A program made the position numbers and the translations under genes. Below, piece by piece: positions 35,661-46,207 of a stretch of DNA of 64,000 bases (its first letter is position 1; each line of letters begins with the position of its first letter). The DNA comes from Chryseobacterium sp. Leaf404 (GTDB lineage: Bacteria; Bacteroidota; Bacteroidia; Flavobacteriales; Weeksellaceae): assembly GCF_001424145.1 (NCBI RefSeq), contig NZ_LMQM01000003.1, forward strand, positions 1 to 64,000, read 5' to 3'. A model generated the notes under the pieces. It saw only the letters and a program-made list of their open reading frames with translations, was not told the origin of the DNA and ran no database searches.

Positions 35661-36341
35661 CTATAAAAACGGACGAATTGCCTCGTCAGCCATTTCAAGA
35701 TATTGAGTACGTTTGCCCGGATCAGCTTCCTCTAATGCCGCCGCTAAGGATTCTTTACCAAGATCACGACAATAGGCGGGAGTACCGGGCTGCTGTCTCC
35801 AGGACTCGGAAAGTGGTCCGCCATCAATAGCGTCAAAACCCATTTTGTTAATAAGTGCCTGCACAATCTCTTTATGCTCGTCCTGATCACCTGCAACAGA
35901 GATAGCGATTCGGTCAGGACTTCCTTCAGGCATTGATTTTGAAGCCAAACTTGTAGAAAGAATATTGTTGAAAGCTTTGATCACAGGGTGACCCAGTACT
36001 TTTGCAGTCCATTCACTATCTGTCAATCCGCCTTCAAGTTCAGGATTTTCTCCATCACGGGATGGATAATAATTACCTGCATCTATAATGATTGCCTGGG
36101 ATGCTGACAAGATTTGAACCGGAAGCTTTTCCATCGCCGTAGGAGGTACAGCAACTATTACGATATCTTTAGCGGATGCTGCCTGTTCTACTGCTACAGC
36201 TGTTGCCCCGGTTTTTTCAGCAACTCCTGCCAAAGATTCTGGTCCACGTGAATTCGCAATTTTCACATTATGTCCTAAAGCGGTTAAATGTCCGGCAAGC
36301 GTACTTCCAACGTAACCGGATCCGATAATTCCTATTTCCAT
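35661..36341 (-). CDS. F420-reductase-fold NAD(P)-binding protein, paralogue 2
   Basis: This 226-residue paralogue has GIIGSGYVGSTLAGHL, VAVPPTAMEKLPVQIL, IIDAGNYYPSRDGE and SESWRQQPGTPAYCRDL. It is about 20 residues shorter than the other three at its C-terminus. The conserved SWRQ-x-PGTPAYC segment near the C-terminal end is shared by all four and may shape the substrate pocket. It is the first of two tandem copies, with an AraC gene upstream at 36471 in the same direction. Confidence 0.85.
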   Translation of the reverse strand: MEIGIIGSGYVGSTLAGHLTALGHNVKIANSRGPESLAGVAEKTGATAVAVEQAASAKDIVIVAVPPTAMEKLPVQILSASQAIIIDAGNYYPSRDGENPELEGGLTDSEWTAKVLGHPVIKAFNNILSTSLASKSMPEGSPDRIAISVAGDQDEHKEIVQALINKMGFDAIDGGPLSESWRQQPGTPAYCRDLGKESLAAALEEADPGKRTQYLEMADEAIRPFL

Positions 36342-36470
36342 TTTATTTTAAATTTTGTTTAATTGTTATTTTGATATAATTGCATAACGATATAGTCCAC
36401 TGTTCATTTCGTCCAGCGTTTATGATAAAAATTACAGAATGGCTTCCGTATTTTTTAAAAAGTATGTTTA

Positions 36471-37373
36471 TTAATTTAAGCTGTTGCTGTTGCCTTTATA
36501 TTGGTTTGGCGTAATGCCCACTTCCTTCCTGAATAGGCGAGAAAAGTAGGTTACATTTTCGAAGCCTAGCAAATTCGAAATTTGAGTTACATTCAGTTCG
36601 CCTTCTGTCAACAGATTTTTTGCCTCAGCAATCAAAAAAAGATGAATGAGTTCCAAAGCCGTCTTTCCTGTTTCCTGCTTCAGCAGATCGGATAAATAGC
36701 GCGAAGAGATGTGTAACTTCTCAGCCATCAGTGACACGGTTGGCAATCCAATGTTTGTCGTTTTTCTTTCTTCAAAATGAGCAGTCAGGAGCGTATTAAA
36801 CTTTGTAACGGTAGAGCCGGTCAGTTCTTTTCTGTTTATAAACTGTCTTTTGTAAAAACGCTGTGCATATTTGAGCAACGAGTCCAGATGGCTCACAATA
36901 ATGGCTTTGCTTAGTTCGTCGGTGTTATTATGGTATTCTTTTTCAATGCTGAAATACAAGTTCCAGATGATATCCTCTTCCGATGGTGAAAGATGCAGCG
37001 CCTCATTAACCTCATAATCAAAATAACCATATTTTCTTACTTCGTTGTGAAGAAGCGTTCCCGGCAAAAAATCTTGATGGATGATTATTAAAAAACCCTT
37101 TTCTTCCAACTGAACATTTTTAAAGACCACTTTTTGCTGCGGCTTTACAAAAGACATGGAACCAAGATCATGGTCGTATTTTGTTTTTCCGTAGTGCATG
37201 CTGCCCGATCTTAATTTTTTAAATCCGATGATGTAAAAATCTGACGTAAACTCGATTACAGTATTTCCGTCACATGCTCCACGTTCGCCATAAGCGGTAC
37301 TAAAAAGTGGGTTTTCCGGAGGTTTTACACCAAGAGCTTCATGAAGCTCGCTGATTTTTTTGAAATGTTTCAT
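36471..37373 (-). CDS. AraC family regulator
   Basis: I start at ATG 37373 (MKHFKKISELHEALGVKPPE), giving 300 residues. The reading to 37451 would overlap the SDR gene and adds an unrelated leader. The N-terminal sensing domain is followed by an AraC domain (LMAEKLHISSRYLSDLLKQE, then FENVTYFSRLFRKEVGITPN). It is a paralogue of the protein at 58213, and a remnant of a third copy lies at 34392. The SDR at 37409 is just upstream in the same direction, and this protein probably regulates it. Confidence 0.93.
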   Translation of the reverse strand: MKHFKKISELHEALGVKPPENPLFSTAYGERGACDGNTVIEFTSDFYIIGFKKLRSGSMHYGKTKYDHDLGSMSFVKPQQKVVFKNVQLEEKGFLIIIHQDFLPGTLLHNEVRKYGYFDYEVNEALHLSPSEEDIIWNLYFSIEKEYHNNTDELSKAIIVSHLDSLLKYAQRFYKRQFINRKELTGSTVTKFNTLLTAHFEERKTTNIGLPTVSLMAEKLHISSRYLSDLLKQETGKTALELIHLFLIAEAKNLLTEGELNVTQISNLLGFENVTYFSRLFRKEVGITPNQYKGNSNSLN

Positions 37374-37408
37374 TGTCGTCAATTCGGATTCTTTTCTATT
37401 AAACTCTC

Positions 37409-38227
37409 TCAACCGTGTGCTGCTATGGAAACATCCTGCCAGGATTCCCATGTATTCAGGCGTTGTTCATAGGTTTGTTTCACCCATGGCAAAGCAATCT
37501 TACCGAGAATTAATCGTGATGGAGGATTTTCAGCATCAACCAAGGCAAACAGCGCATTAACCGTAGCTTCCGGATTCCCTGAATCTCCTGCCTGAGCATG
37601 TTCCCAGAAAACGTTCTTCATGTCATCATAAACCGGGATAGGTTCACTTACAGCCAACGACTGCTTGCCATTGAAGTCAGTGTCGTAAGGCCCGGGTTGC
37701 AGAAGAGTGACCTTGATTCCAAATCCGGCTACTTCGGCAGTCAATGTCTCGGTAAGTCCTTCGACTGCGAATTTGGTTGCACTATACAATCCCATGAAAG
37801 TAACTGTGTTCAATCCCAATGCGCTCGAAAGTTGAATGATATGCCCCGAATTTTGCTCGCGCATTACAGGCAGTACTGCCTGAATCGTCCATAATGATCC
37901 TAACACGTTGGTTTCAAACTGAGCTCTTACATCTTCCTCGGTAAGTTCTTCTACAGCTCCGACGTGGCCGAAACCTGCATTGTTAATTAATACATCGATA
38001 CCACCAAAGTGGTTTTTTGCAGTTTCGATTGCTTCAAAACTTCCAATTCTGTCCGTCACATCAAGTTTTAGAACCAGAAGACTGGAAGAAAATTCTTGAT
38101 TTAATTCTGCTAATGTATCCGGAGTACGGACAGTAGCAACTACATTATCGCCGCGTCTTAAAAATGCTTCAGCCCAGATTCTTCCGAATCCTCTTGATGC
38201 CCCTGTTATAAAAATTGTTTTTGCCAT
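37409..38227 (-). CDS. Short-chain dehydrogenase/reductase
   Basis: This 272-residue SDR has TGASRGFG near the N-terminus, INNAGFGHVG, Ser in IQLSSALG, and the catalytic YSATK. The sequence VVATVRTPDTL after strand two suggests NADP(H) preference. It is of the type often annotated as oxidoreductase acting on ketones. Its stop lies 35 bases before the AraC gene, so the two form an SDR-AraC unit resembling those at 53560/54454 and 57401/58213. Confidence 0.92.
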   Translation of the reverse strand: MAKTIFITGASRGFGRIWAEAFLRRGDNVVATVRTPDTLAELNQEFSSSLLVLKLDVTDRIGSFEAIETAKNHFGGIDVLINNAGFGHVGAVEELTEEDVRAQFETNVLGSLWTIQAVLPVMREQNSGHIIQLSSALGLNTVTFMGLYSATKFAVEGLTETLTAEVAGFGIKVTLLQPGPYDTDFNGKQSLAVSEPIPVYDDMKNVFWEHAQAGDSGNPEATVNALFALVDAENPPSRLILGKIALPWVKQTYEQRLNTWESWQDVSIAAHG

Positions 38228-38429
38228 TATATTATTTTAAATATTTGATATGGACAAAGTTCCGTCAATTAATACCTGCGATTGTGATACAAAAGTAGGC
38301 AATAATGAAACGTTTTTACGATGGTCTTTCTTCTTATCGCTATGTTTTTGACTGGTGTAAAGCATATCAGTAAAATTATTTTTCACACAACAACCTGAAG
38401 TGTTTAATAGGTCTTAGCGCAAAGAATAT

Positions 38430-39020
38430 TCAGATCTTATTGGTGAAGAAATATTTTAAAATGTTCTTTTTTCTGTTTTGTTCCGTATCTGTCTTGACTG
38501 TTTTATCTAAAGGATGATGGTTTGAAGTAAAAAATTTGGAATAGATAAATGAGCAATTTGTTAAGGTAAACAAATCTGCTAAAAAACAATCCGGTGTAAG
38601 GTAATTCAGTTTTCTTTCTTCAATACACAGTTGAATCTGCGAAAGAAAATCTTTGTAAGTACCTGCAATAGATTTAAAATAATCCTGAAAAATTAAGTTG
38701 TTTTCGTACTGAGACATAATATAAACATCTAAAAAAGGAAATAATTTTGATGTCACTTCTGATTGGTTGATATATTTATCGATTTTACAAAGCAAAGGAT
38801 CTTCGGCAAGCAAAACACTGTATTTTGGGACTACAATATTACTGATGATCTCTTTATCAACAATTGAAAGCAGATTTTCTTTTGATCTGAAATAATAATT
38901 GATAACGGTACGGCTTACTTCAGACTTCTCCGCAATATCAGCCATTGACAGCCCAAAATTCCCGTCTTTGAGCAGAAGATCAGTTGCTGCATTTTTTATT
39001 TTTGTTTCTGTATCGATCAT
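38430..39020 (-). CDS. TetR family regulator of the RND operon
   Basis: I choose ATG 39020 (MIDTETKIKNAATDLLLKDG), giving 196 residues; the 22-residue extension from 39086 is not regulator-like. The N-terminal HTH is clear (LSMADIAEKSEVSRTVINYY, FRSKENLL). The C-terminal domain is ligand-binding and unassigned. It follows the RND efflux operon by 132 bases in the same direction and probably represses it, as TetR proteins next to RND pumps usually do. Confidence 0.9.
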   Translation of the reverse strand: MIDTETKIKNAATDLLLKDGNFGLSMADIAEKSEVSRTVINYYFRSKENLLSIVDKEIISNIVVPKYSVLLAEDPLLCKIDKYINQSEVTSKLFPFLDVYIMSQYENNLIFQDYFKSIAGTYKDFLSQIQLCIEERKLNYLTPDCFLADLFTLTNCSFIYSKFFTSNHHPLDKTVKTDTEQNRKKNILKYFFTNKI

Positions 39021-39152
39021 TACTATTCGTTTTAAATAGTTGGCAAAAAAAAGTGTTCTTTGCCAACTATAGTTAAGAAAAAACAAGCTTAACAGCTTTT
39101 GTTAATGACAATAGCTCAAAATGATAACCTGATTGTCTCTAATAATACGGTA

Positions 39153-40592
39153 TTATTGCCAACCACCTCCCAGTGCGCGGTAAAGATCTACAACAGAATT
39201 TAGCTTTTGCTGTTTGATATTTGCAAGGCCTAGCTCTGCCTGAAGTTTATTGTTCTGTGCTACAATTACATCCAGGTAAGTTGCCATATCCTGCTGGAAC
39301 AATTTGGTAGATGTAGTCACTGCTTTATCGGAACGTATGACGAGATCTTTAGTAATGACCTCCCTCTTATCTGCGGATTCAATGTTTGCCAGAGCATTGG
39401 AAACTTCTCCCACTGCATTCAGAAGGGATTGTTTGAAGTTTAGTTCAGATTGTTCCATTGCTAATTTTGATTGCTCATATTGGGTTTTAAGTTGTTTACC
39501 ATTAAGCAAAGGCTGAGTAAGAGAACCTAACGCTGTTCCAAATAAAGACCCTGGAATTTCAAACCAGTTTTTGAAATTAAAAGCGTTTAATCCGCCCTGC
39601 GCTGTTATATTTAACGCAGGATACATATTTGCTTTTGATACTTTAACATTATAAAACGCTCTCCTGACTGCTAATTCGCTGCTTTTAACATCTGGTCTGT
39701 AACTTAGCATTTCAGATGGAATTCCAACAGACTGATAAGCCGGTGTGGTCATTTCGCTTAACTTTGAGGTCCTCATAATTTCCGCAGGCATTTTACCAGT
39801 TAATATGCTTAAAGCATTTTCCTGAATAGTGATCGACTGTTCGATCATTGGAATAGTCACCAAAATTTGATCTCTGGAATTTTCCTGTTGCTCTACCGAT
39901 AAACTCGTAGTAATCCCAAGTTCCTGCTGCTTGGTGATCATTTTCAATGTCTTGTCAACCAATTCTAAATTTTTATGAGTGATATCCAATTGGTTATCAA
40001 GCATCAACAGGTTATAATAACCTTGGGCAATTTGTGAGATCAATCTTGTTTGCACTGCCTTCGCCGCTTCCTGGGTCTGCAGATAGCTTGCTAATGAGGC
40101 TTCTTTTCTACCGCTTATTTTACCCCATATGTCAGCCTCCCAACCTATCGTCACCGTTGATGAATAATCCTCAACATACTTTTGACCTAGAAATTGACTT
40201 GTCGTTAAACCATTAAGACTATTATCGGAAGGACGGTTGATTGATGCGTTGGCGATGTTTAGATTAACCGTCGGAACATTCCCCCACTTAGATTGCTTGT
40301 AGCTTAAGGAAGTGATCTCGATCTGTTTTATGGCAACTTGTAAATCGTTATTCTTCGCTACTCCGCTTTCGATAAGTGAAAGCAAAACAGGATCCGTAAA
40401 AAACTGACGATAAGGTATTTTTGCGATACCTGTTGAAGCAGAGTCTTGTACCACTTCAATTTGTGTATTGTTCCGGAAACTATCTGGCAGATCCGTAGCG
40501 GGCTGTTGATACTTTACCGTTTTACAAGAAGCAAAACTTAGTAGAATGCCTGCTGCTGCAAAATTGGTGTATAATCTTGTGTTAAAATTCAT
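39153..40592 (-). CDS. RND efflux outer-membrane factor (TolC/OprM-like lipoprotein)
   Basis: This 479-residue protein starts with a lipoprotein signal ending FASC, and has the duplicated helical-barrel pattern of OprM/NodT family members (SVEQQENSRDQIL, later SYRPDVKSSELAVRRAFYNV). The trimer forms the outer-membrane duct of the pump. It is the third gene of the adaptor-permease-duct operon, 79 bases after the permease. Confidence 0.94.
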   Translation of the reverse strand: MNFNTRLYTNFAAAGILLSFASCKTVKYQQPATDLPDSFRNNTQIEVVQDSASTGIAKIPYRQFFTDPVLLSLIESGVAKNNDLQVAIKQIEITSLSYKQSKWGNVPTVNLNIANASINRPSDNSLNGLTTSQFLGQKYVEDYSSTVTIGWEADIWGKISGRKEASLASYLQTQEAAKAVQTRLISQIAQGYYNLLMLDNQLDITHKNLELVDKTLKMITKQQELGITTSLSVEQQENSRDQILVTIPMIEQSITIQENALSILTGKMPAEIMRTSKLSEMTTPAYQSVGIPSEMLSYRPDVKSSELAVRRAFYNVKVSKANMYPALNITAQGGLNAFNFKNWFEIPGSLFGTALGSLTQPLLNGKQLKTQYEQSKLAMEQSELNFKQSLLNAVGEVSNALANIESADKREVITKDLVIRSDKAVTTSTKLFQQDMATYLDVIVAQNNKLQAELGLANIKQQKLNSVVDLYRALGGGWQ

Positions 40593-40671
40593 TAGTTCAC
40601 TTTGTTACATTGTAGACCGCCTCACAGTATGCACTGTTTTTCAGTCTACAATGATATTGTTAATTAATTTT

Positions 40672-43600
40672 TTAGTGTGCTTGATGTTTTAGTTTTGACG
40701 GTTCATAATCCCAGACATTATCTTCTAGCGGAACTCCGCTGATCTTCTCCTGCAGATATTTAAAAACAACAAAAAGGATCGGTGTGATAAAAACTCCCAG
40801 AACTGTTCCGAACAGCATTCCGAATACTGCTGCGTAACCGATGGAGTGATTTCCTATTGCAGAAGGTCCGGAAGCAAACAACAATGGTAACAAGCCTGCT
40901 ATAAAAGCCAGTGATGTCATTAATATAGGACGAAGGCGTGCCTTGGCAGCTTCTACCGCAGAGGCTGTCAGACTTTTTCCTGATCTACGTCTCTGCATCG
41001 CGAACTCAACAATCAGAATAGCATTTTTCGCCAATAATCCGATCAGCATTACAAGGGCTACCTGCACATAAATATTGTTGGTAAGGTCACCAAGGGATAC
41101 CCCTACAAATACACCAAGCAAACCTGTTGGTATACCTAATAATACAGCAAAAGGAACGATGTAACTTTCATACTGTGCTGATAGGATAAAATAAACGAAG
41201 ATAAAACACAATGTAAATATGACCGCAGATTGACCTCCTGAGGTCTGTTCTTCCCTACTCATTCCTTTCAGATCATATGAAAATCCTGTAGGTAAAGATT
41301 GGGCACTCACTTCCTTTAAAGCGGCCATTGCTTGTCCTGTACTGTAACCCGGAGCCGGCAATGCCGTAATATTGATCGCATTGAAGAGGTTGTGATGATC
41401 TACAACATCCGGACCCTGCGTTTTCTTCAATGATGCTAGCGCATTAACAGGAACCATTTCTCCAAGATTATTTTTAATAAAGATCCCGTTAATCGAAGCC
41501 GGATCTGCACGGAATTCCGGAGATGACTGGATAAGCACACGGTAATATTTACCAAACCTGTTAAAATCAGAGGCCTGCATACTGCCATAATAGCCCTGCA
41601 TTGCACCCATCAGGTCTGAAACATTTACGCCCAGCTGTTTGGCTTTTACCTCATCTACGACCAATTCATATTGTGGAAATCCGGCATTAAAAGTAGAAAA
41701 TGCCATCGCTATCTCAGGTCTCTGCATCAATGCTCCGATAAATGCGTTAGATGTTTCATTGAATTTTGTAAAGGAACCTGAAGTACGATCCTGTAGCACG
41801 ATCTCCATCCCACTGGTACTACCAAAACCGGGAACTGTCGGTACGCCAAGCACAAAGAATGAAGCCTCTTTGATCCCATTTAGCTGCGCCTGCATTTCCG
41901 CTATAATCTGATTCAAATTCTGCACGCTTCCTCTCTCTTTGATTTTCTTAAGCTTAACGAAAAATACCCCGCTGGATGATGAAATACTGGTGTTCATCAT
42001 ATTCAGCCCTGTGACTGAGACTTTACTATCTAAAGCAGGGTTTCTTACAAGGTTTTCTTCAGCACGCTGAATAACTTGTGCAGTCCGCTCCTTGGTAGCT
42101 CCTGGAGGAAGTGTGACTGTCACCATCAGAAAAGACTGATCCTCATCAGGAATAAAACCGGTCGGAGTATTGGTGAACATCCATGCAAAAAGTCCAATCA
42201 CCACAGCCAGTCCTCCAAATGCAATCCATTTGTTTTTCAACAAGAACAAAACAGATTTGCCGTATTTAAAGGTCATCTTATCAAATGACGCATTGAATCC
42301 CACGAAGAAGCGGTCTTTAAACGATAGTTTTTTCTGATGGCTGCCATGGCTGTCGTGTTGCTTCAAGAAAATGGCGCACAGTGCCGGGCTTAAAGTCAAT
42401 GCATTGACTGCAGAAATTATGATGGCTATCGCCAATGTCAAAGCGAACTGCTGATAGAAAATTCCAATTGAACCTTCCATAAAAGCTACGGGAACAAACA
42501 CCGCTGCCATTACCAATGTGATAGAGAATATGGCACCTGTTATTTCACTCATTGCAGACATCGTCGCAGCCCTCGGATTAAGCTTTCTGTGTTCCATCTT
42601 TGCGTGCACAGCCTCTACCACGACAATGGCGTCATCTACCACAATACCGATCGCCAACACCAGCGCAAACAAAGTAAGCAAATTGATGGAAAATCCAAGT
42701 ACACTCATAAAAAAGAATGTACCAACGATGGAGACAGGAACGGCAATAGCAGGAATTAAAGTTGACCTGAAATCCTGAAGAAACAGATAAACAACGATAA
42801 ATACCAAGATGAAAGCCTCTATCAGTGTATGGACCAACTGTTCGATCGACATATCAAGAGATTCTTTTGAACTGTATATCACTTTGTACTTTACACCCGG
42901 AGGAAAAGATGCAGATAATTCTTTAATCCTTTTCTGAACAGCAATTTCAATTTCATTGGCATTAGAGCCTGCTGTTTGGTATAAGGCCGTCACGACACCT
43001 GGTTTTTTATCAATGAGCGTGGTTATACCATAATCATAAGCACTGAATTCAACTTTTGCAATGTCTTTTAGGCGTAAAGTTTTGCCTTCATTATCAGCTC
43101 TCAATATCATATTTTCATACTGGGCCGGTTCTGTATTTTTACCCTTGTAACGGATGACATAATCCAGGGCTTCCTTACTTCTTTCTCCAAAGCGCCCTGG
43201 CGCTGCTTCCACATTCTGCGTCTGGATAGCCGTTATCACTTCCTGTGGTGTAATATTGTAAGAGGTCATTCTTTGAGGATCCAGCCATACCCGCATAGAA
43301 TAGTCCTTGTTTCCAAAAACCATAGCATCACCAACTCCTTTTATACGTTTAAGTTCAGGAACGATATTGATCTTCGCATAATTTTCAACAAAAACATCAT
43401 TTGTTTTTCCGTCATCGCCATATAACGCAATGAGCGCCAGCATACTGTTCTGCCGTTTCATCGTGGTCACTCCGATCTGGTTTACTTCTGCTGGCAACTG
43501 GCTTGTGGCCTGAGAAACTCTGTTTTGAACATTCACCGCAGCCTGATCGGGATCCGTTCCTAATTTGAATACTACGGTTACCATCAGGGTACCACTACTT

Positions 43601-43845
43601 GATGTCGAGGTTATATAGTCCATATTCTCAACTCCATTGATCGCATTTTCCAATGGAGGGGCAACAGAACGGGCGATAACCTCCGAATTTGCGCCTGGGT
43701 ACGTTGCTGTTACCACAACACTGGGAGGTGCAATTTCGGGAAATGACGTGATCGGTAATTTTTGCATCCCTACAAGTCCCAATATGACCAGTATGACAGA
43801 AATAACAGTAGCAAGTACCGGTCTCTTTATAATTGTTTTTAGCAT
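40672..43845 (-). CDS. RND efflux permease (HAE1 type)
   Basis: This 1057-residue proton-driven exporter has the AcrB/MexB pattern. The first helix is KRPVLATVISVILVILGLVG. Two large periplasmic loops follow, with GIVVDDAIVVVEAVHAKM in helix 4 carrying the proton-relay aspartates, and PTGFIPDEDQ in the second loop. GLLAKNAILIVEFAMQRR lies in helix 10. It expels hydrophobic or amphiphilic compounds from the inner membrane or periplasm. It lies 33 bases after the adaptor gene. Confidence 0.97.
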   Translation of the reverse strand: MLKTIIKRPVLATVISVILVILGLVGMQKLPITSFPEIAPPSVVVTATYPGANSEVIARSVAPPLENAINGVENMDYITSTSSSGTLMVTVVFKLGTDPDQAAVNVQNRVSQATSQLPAEVNQIGVTTMKRQNSMLALIALYGDDGKTNDVFVENYAKINIVPELKRIKGVGDAMVFGNKDYSMRVWLDPQRMTSYNITPQEVITAIQTQNVEAAPGRFGERSKEALDYVIRYKGKNTEPAQYENMILRADNEGKTLRLKDIAKVEFSAYDYGITTLIDKKPGVVTALYQTAGSNANEIEIAVQKRIKELSASFPPGVKYKVIYSSKESLDMSIEQLVHTLIEAFILVFIVVYLFLQDFRSTLIPAIAVPVSIVGTFFFMSVLGFSINLLTLFALVLAIGIVVDDAIVVVEAVHAKMEHRKLNPRAATMSAMSEITGAIFSITLVMAAVFVPVAFMEGSIGIFYQQFALTLAIAIIISAVNALTLSPALCAIFLKQHDSHGSHQKKLSFKDRFFVGFNASFDKMTFKYGKSVLFLLKNKWIAFGGLAVVIGLFAWMFTNTPTGFIPDEDQSFLMVTVTLPPGATKERTAQVIQRAEENLVRNPALDSKVSVTGLNMMNTSISSSSGVFFVKLKKIKERGSVQNLNQIIAEMQAQLNGIKEASFFVLGVPTVPGFGSTSGMEIVLQDRTSGSFTKFNETSNAFIGALMQRPEIAMAFSTFNAGFPQYELVVDEVKAKQLGVNVSDLMGAMQGYYGSMQASDFNRFGKYYRVLIQSSPEFRADPASINGIFIKNNLGEMVPVNALASLKKTQGPDVVDHHNLFNAINITALPAPGYSTGQAMAALKEVSAQSLPTGFSYDLKGMSREEQTSGGQSAVIFTLCFIFVYFILSAQYESYIVPFAVLLGIPTGLLGVFVGVSLGDLTNNIYVQVALVMLIGLLAKNAILIVEFAMQRRRSGKSLTASAVEAAKARLRPILMTSLAFIAGLLPLLFASGPSAIGNHSIGYAAVFGMLFGTVLGVFITPILFVVFKYLQEKISGVPLEDNVWDYEPSKLKHQAH

Positions 43846-43878
43846 TTTAGTATCATTTAAATATAGCTGTAAATACTG

Positions 43879-45057
43879 CTATCCATTTTGTTTAGCTGCA
43901 GTTGTATTCTTTTGCGGAGCCTTCTTGTCAGAAGACGATTTTGGTATTACAGGGATTCCAGGCTGAAGCCGTTCAAATCCTGAAACAATGTACCGTTCAC
44001 CAGGTTTCATCCCCTCTGTAACCATATAGTTGGTGCCACTTTTCCCTGCGATCTCTATAGATTTCTGCACTGCCTTATTGTTCTTATCAAGTGAGAAGAA
44101 GTAGATCTTATCTTGTATAGTAGTAGTAGAGGCTATTGGCAGTAGAACAACATTATTAAAGTTTTGCTTAATAAGGATCTTCCCTGTATTTCCTGCTCTT
44201 AATAAAGTATTGGGGTTTTCAAAGCTTGCCCTCAGCGTGATGGATCCGGTATTGGAATTGAATTGACCTTCTACCGCATCGATCTTACCTTTATTCCCGT
44301 AGATTTTTCCATCAGCAATCTGAAGATCTACCAGAGGGGAATTTTTCATTTTTTCTCCTACGGTGCTTCCAATATTGACATCCTGGAAATTCAAAAAATC
44401 AGATTCGCTCATACTAAAATACACATTGACTTTATGGATGTCCGACAAAATGGTAATTGGCTGAGCCCCTGACGGTCCGATAAGACTGCCCAATCGATAG
44501 TTGATACGACTTAGATATCCGCTTACGGGTGCCTTGATGGTACAGAATTCATAATTGATCCTAGCAGCCTGTGCAGATGCTTCGGCTTGGGATAAAGATG
44601 CCTGTGCGGCCTGATAGGTTGCCTCTGCCTGCTGAAACTGAAGGTTGGCTACTATTTTCTCTTTTACAAGTTCCTTTCTTCTGTCAAGATCGATTTTTGC
44701 AGTTCTTAGATTAGCTCTGGCAACAGATACGGCTGCTTTGGCAGTATTGTACTGCTCTGCGTATATTCTATCTTCTATTTTGAAAAGAGGCTGACCGGCA
44801 CGTACATAAGAGCCCTCATCAACCAGGATCTTTTGCAAATATCCTGAAACTTGCGGACGGATCTCGACGTCCGCTATCCCTTCTATGCTTGCCGGATATT
44901 CTTTTGATATAAGTCCATTTCCTTTTTCAACAGTTGATACTTCCAATTCCATTGGTGGGAATTGCTGAGTTGTTTCATCTTTTTTACAGGACAACAATAA
45001 CAATACGAGGCAAATATGCCAAGATCCTATTATCGATACTCTCCTAAAATTGTTCAT
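43879..45057 (-). CDS. RND efflux periplasmic adaptor (membrane fusion lipoprotein)
   Basis: This 392-residue adaptor has a lipoprotein signal with Cys in LLLLSCKKDE. The order hairpin-lipoyl-barrel is visible: EIRPQVSGYLQKILVDEGSY, VRAGQPLFKIEDRIY, the coiled hairpin of about 60 residues, then CTIKAPVSGYLSRINYRLGS. It connects permease and outer-membrane duct. It is first in the operon. Its first codons and leader are duplicated at 49300. Confidence 0.95.
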   Translation of the reverse strand: MNNFRRVSIIGSWHICLVLLLLSCKKDETTQQFPPMELEVSTVEKGNGLISKEYPASIEGIADVEIRPQVSGYLQKILVDEGSYVRAGQPLFKIEDRIYAEQYNTAKAAVSVARANLRTAKIDLDRRKELVKEKIVANLQFQQAEATYQAAQASLSQAEASAQAARINYEFCTIKAPVSGYLSRINYRLGSLIGPSGAQPITILSDIHKVNVYFSMSESDFLNFQDVNIGSTVGEKMKNSPLVDLQIADGKIYGNKGKIDAVEGQFNSNTGSITLRASFENPNTLLRAGNTGKILIKQNFNNVVLLPIASTTTIQDKIYFFSLDKNNKAVQKSIEIAGKSGTNYMVTEGMKPGERYIVSGFERLQPGIPVIPKSSSDKKAPQKNTTAAKQNG

Positions 45058-45144
45058 AAGTTTAAATATTTCGAGTGCAAAATTATCAACAAAATAGTCA
45101 GACTTAAAGGTCAGAAAGGATCAGAAATTCGTCAAAAAAGAACA
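45039..45144. repeat. Direct repeat, copy A (RND promoter and first codons)
   Basis: About 105 bp covering the first six codons and leader of the adaptor gene recur at 49300-49403 with a few mismatches and small indels. On the minus strand both contain TAATTTTG (here 45085-45078), a good -7 element. Both also contain tandem CTGACCTTT/CTGACTATT half-sites. Weaker similarity continues to the end of the AraC gene at 45215. Confidence 0.8.
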
Positions 45145-45214
45145 CGCAAGCTTGAATATGAACATCTTATTTAGCAGTATATGCTTGAAAGTTTATTATA
45201 AAATCGAAAAAAAT

Positions 45215-46114
45215 TTAATCTAAAAGACTTTTTCTGTAAGAACTCGGAGTTTGCCCGGTATTTTTTTTGAAGAATTTTGTAAATGTCGTGTGATCTTCAA
45301 AATTCAGATGAGACATCACGTGATTGATTGTGTTATCATTTTTAAATAAAAGATTTTTCGCTTCCGAAATAACCTTATCTTCGATAATTTTCTTAGGTGT
45401 TGTAAGAAAAACATCTTTTACTGTTCTTGTCAAATGCGTTCTGGATATATGGAGTTGATCAGCGTAATACTGAACGTCTTTGTGTGTATGATAATGTGCT
45501 CCTACCAAATTGGTGAATTTGATTGCTAAATCTTCTTTTCTAACACTTACAGTGTCATCATCGCTATACGATCCTTCCTGCCTGAAATTAAAAACTTCAT
45601 AAATTATCAGTGAAAAATAATGTTTTAACATCTGGGGAATAAAAAAGCCACTATCTGGATTTTGTGCATTCAAAATCTTGATTTTACTTATATGAAAAGA
45701 TATTGAGGAGACCTTTTCCTCATTTAATGGTAATATTTTAATAAAGCTGCTGGAAAGAACCTCCAGAGCTTCACGCGACCCCCATTCCAAATTAAGATCT
45801 GCAAAAAAAGCGTTAGAGAAAAGAACGCATTCAATAATCGTGTCATGAGACATTTCACGGAACTCTATTGTATTATTGGGTAATATTTGTAAAAGACTTG
45901 AGGGATCTACATCTATGCACTGCTTATCAATAACAATTCTGACTCTACCCTGTTTAAATAATAGTATGCCAAAACAACCTGCTCTACTTGGTGCATTTTG
46001 TCTGATATTATCTATATCGATTGTAAAAGCACTGATATTTGTATCAACCAATTTCATAGATTTAAAATCCATAATTTCACATATAAGAGGTACAGGCAAA
46101 GCAGTTGTGTTCAT
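45215..46114 (-). CDS. AraC family regulator upstream of the RND operon
   Basis: This 299-residue protein has an N-terminal cupin-type domain (ILLFKQGRVRIVIDKQCIDV). A C-terminal AraC domain follows (YYADQLHISRTHLTRTVKDV, then LNFEDHTTFTKFFKKNTGQT). It precedes the adaptor gene by 157 bases in the same direction and may activate the efflux operon through the tandem half-sites in the duplicated leader. A TetR gene at the other end would then be a second layer of control. Confidence 0.93.
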   Translation of the reverse strand: MNTTALPVPLICEIMDFKSMKLVDTNISAFTIDIDNIRQNAPSRAGCFGILLFKQGRVRIVIDKQCIDVDPSSLLQILPNNTIEFREMSHDTIIECVLFSNAFFADLNLEWGSREALEVLSSSFIKILPLNEEKVSSISFHISKIKILNAQNPDSGFFIPQMLKHYFSLIIYEVFNFRQEGSYSDDDTVSVRKEDLAIKFTNLVGAHYHTHKDVQYYADQLHISRTHLTRTVKDVFLTTPKKIIEDKVISEAKNLLFKNDNTINHVMSHLNFEDHTTFTKFFKKNTGQTPSSYRKSLLD

Positions 46115-46207
46115 AAGAAGATTTTTATAATAAATGTAGCAGGTAATTTAGTGTATTAAATAGAAAAATTGTTATCTTAAAAGTATCTATTTGTTTAATC
46201 CATCAGT

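Noticed and set aside
41000..41100. Possible transposase or IS in the RND region
   Set aside because: No terminal inverted repeats or transposase motifs; the sequence is a continuous permease gene.
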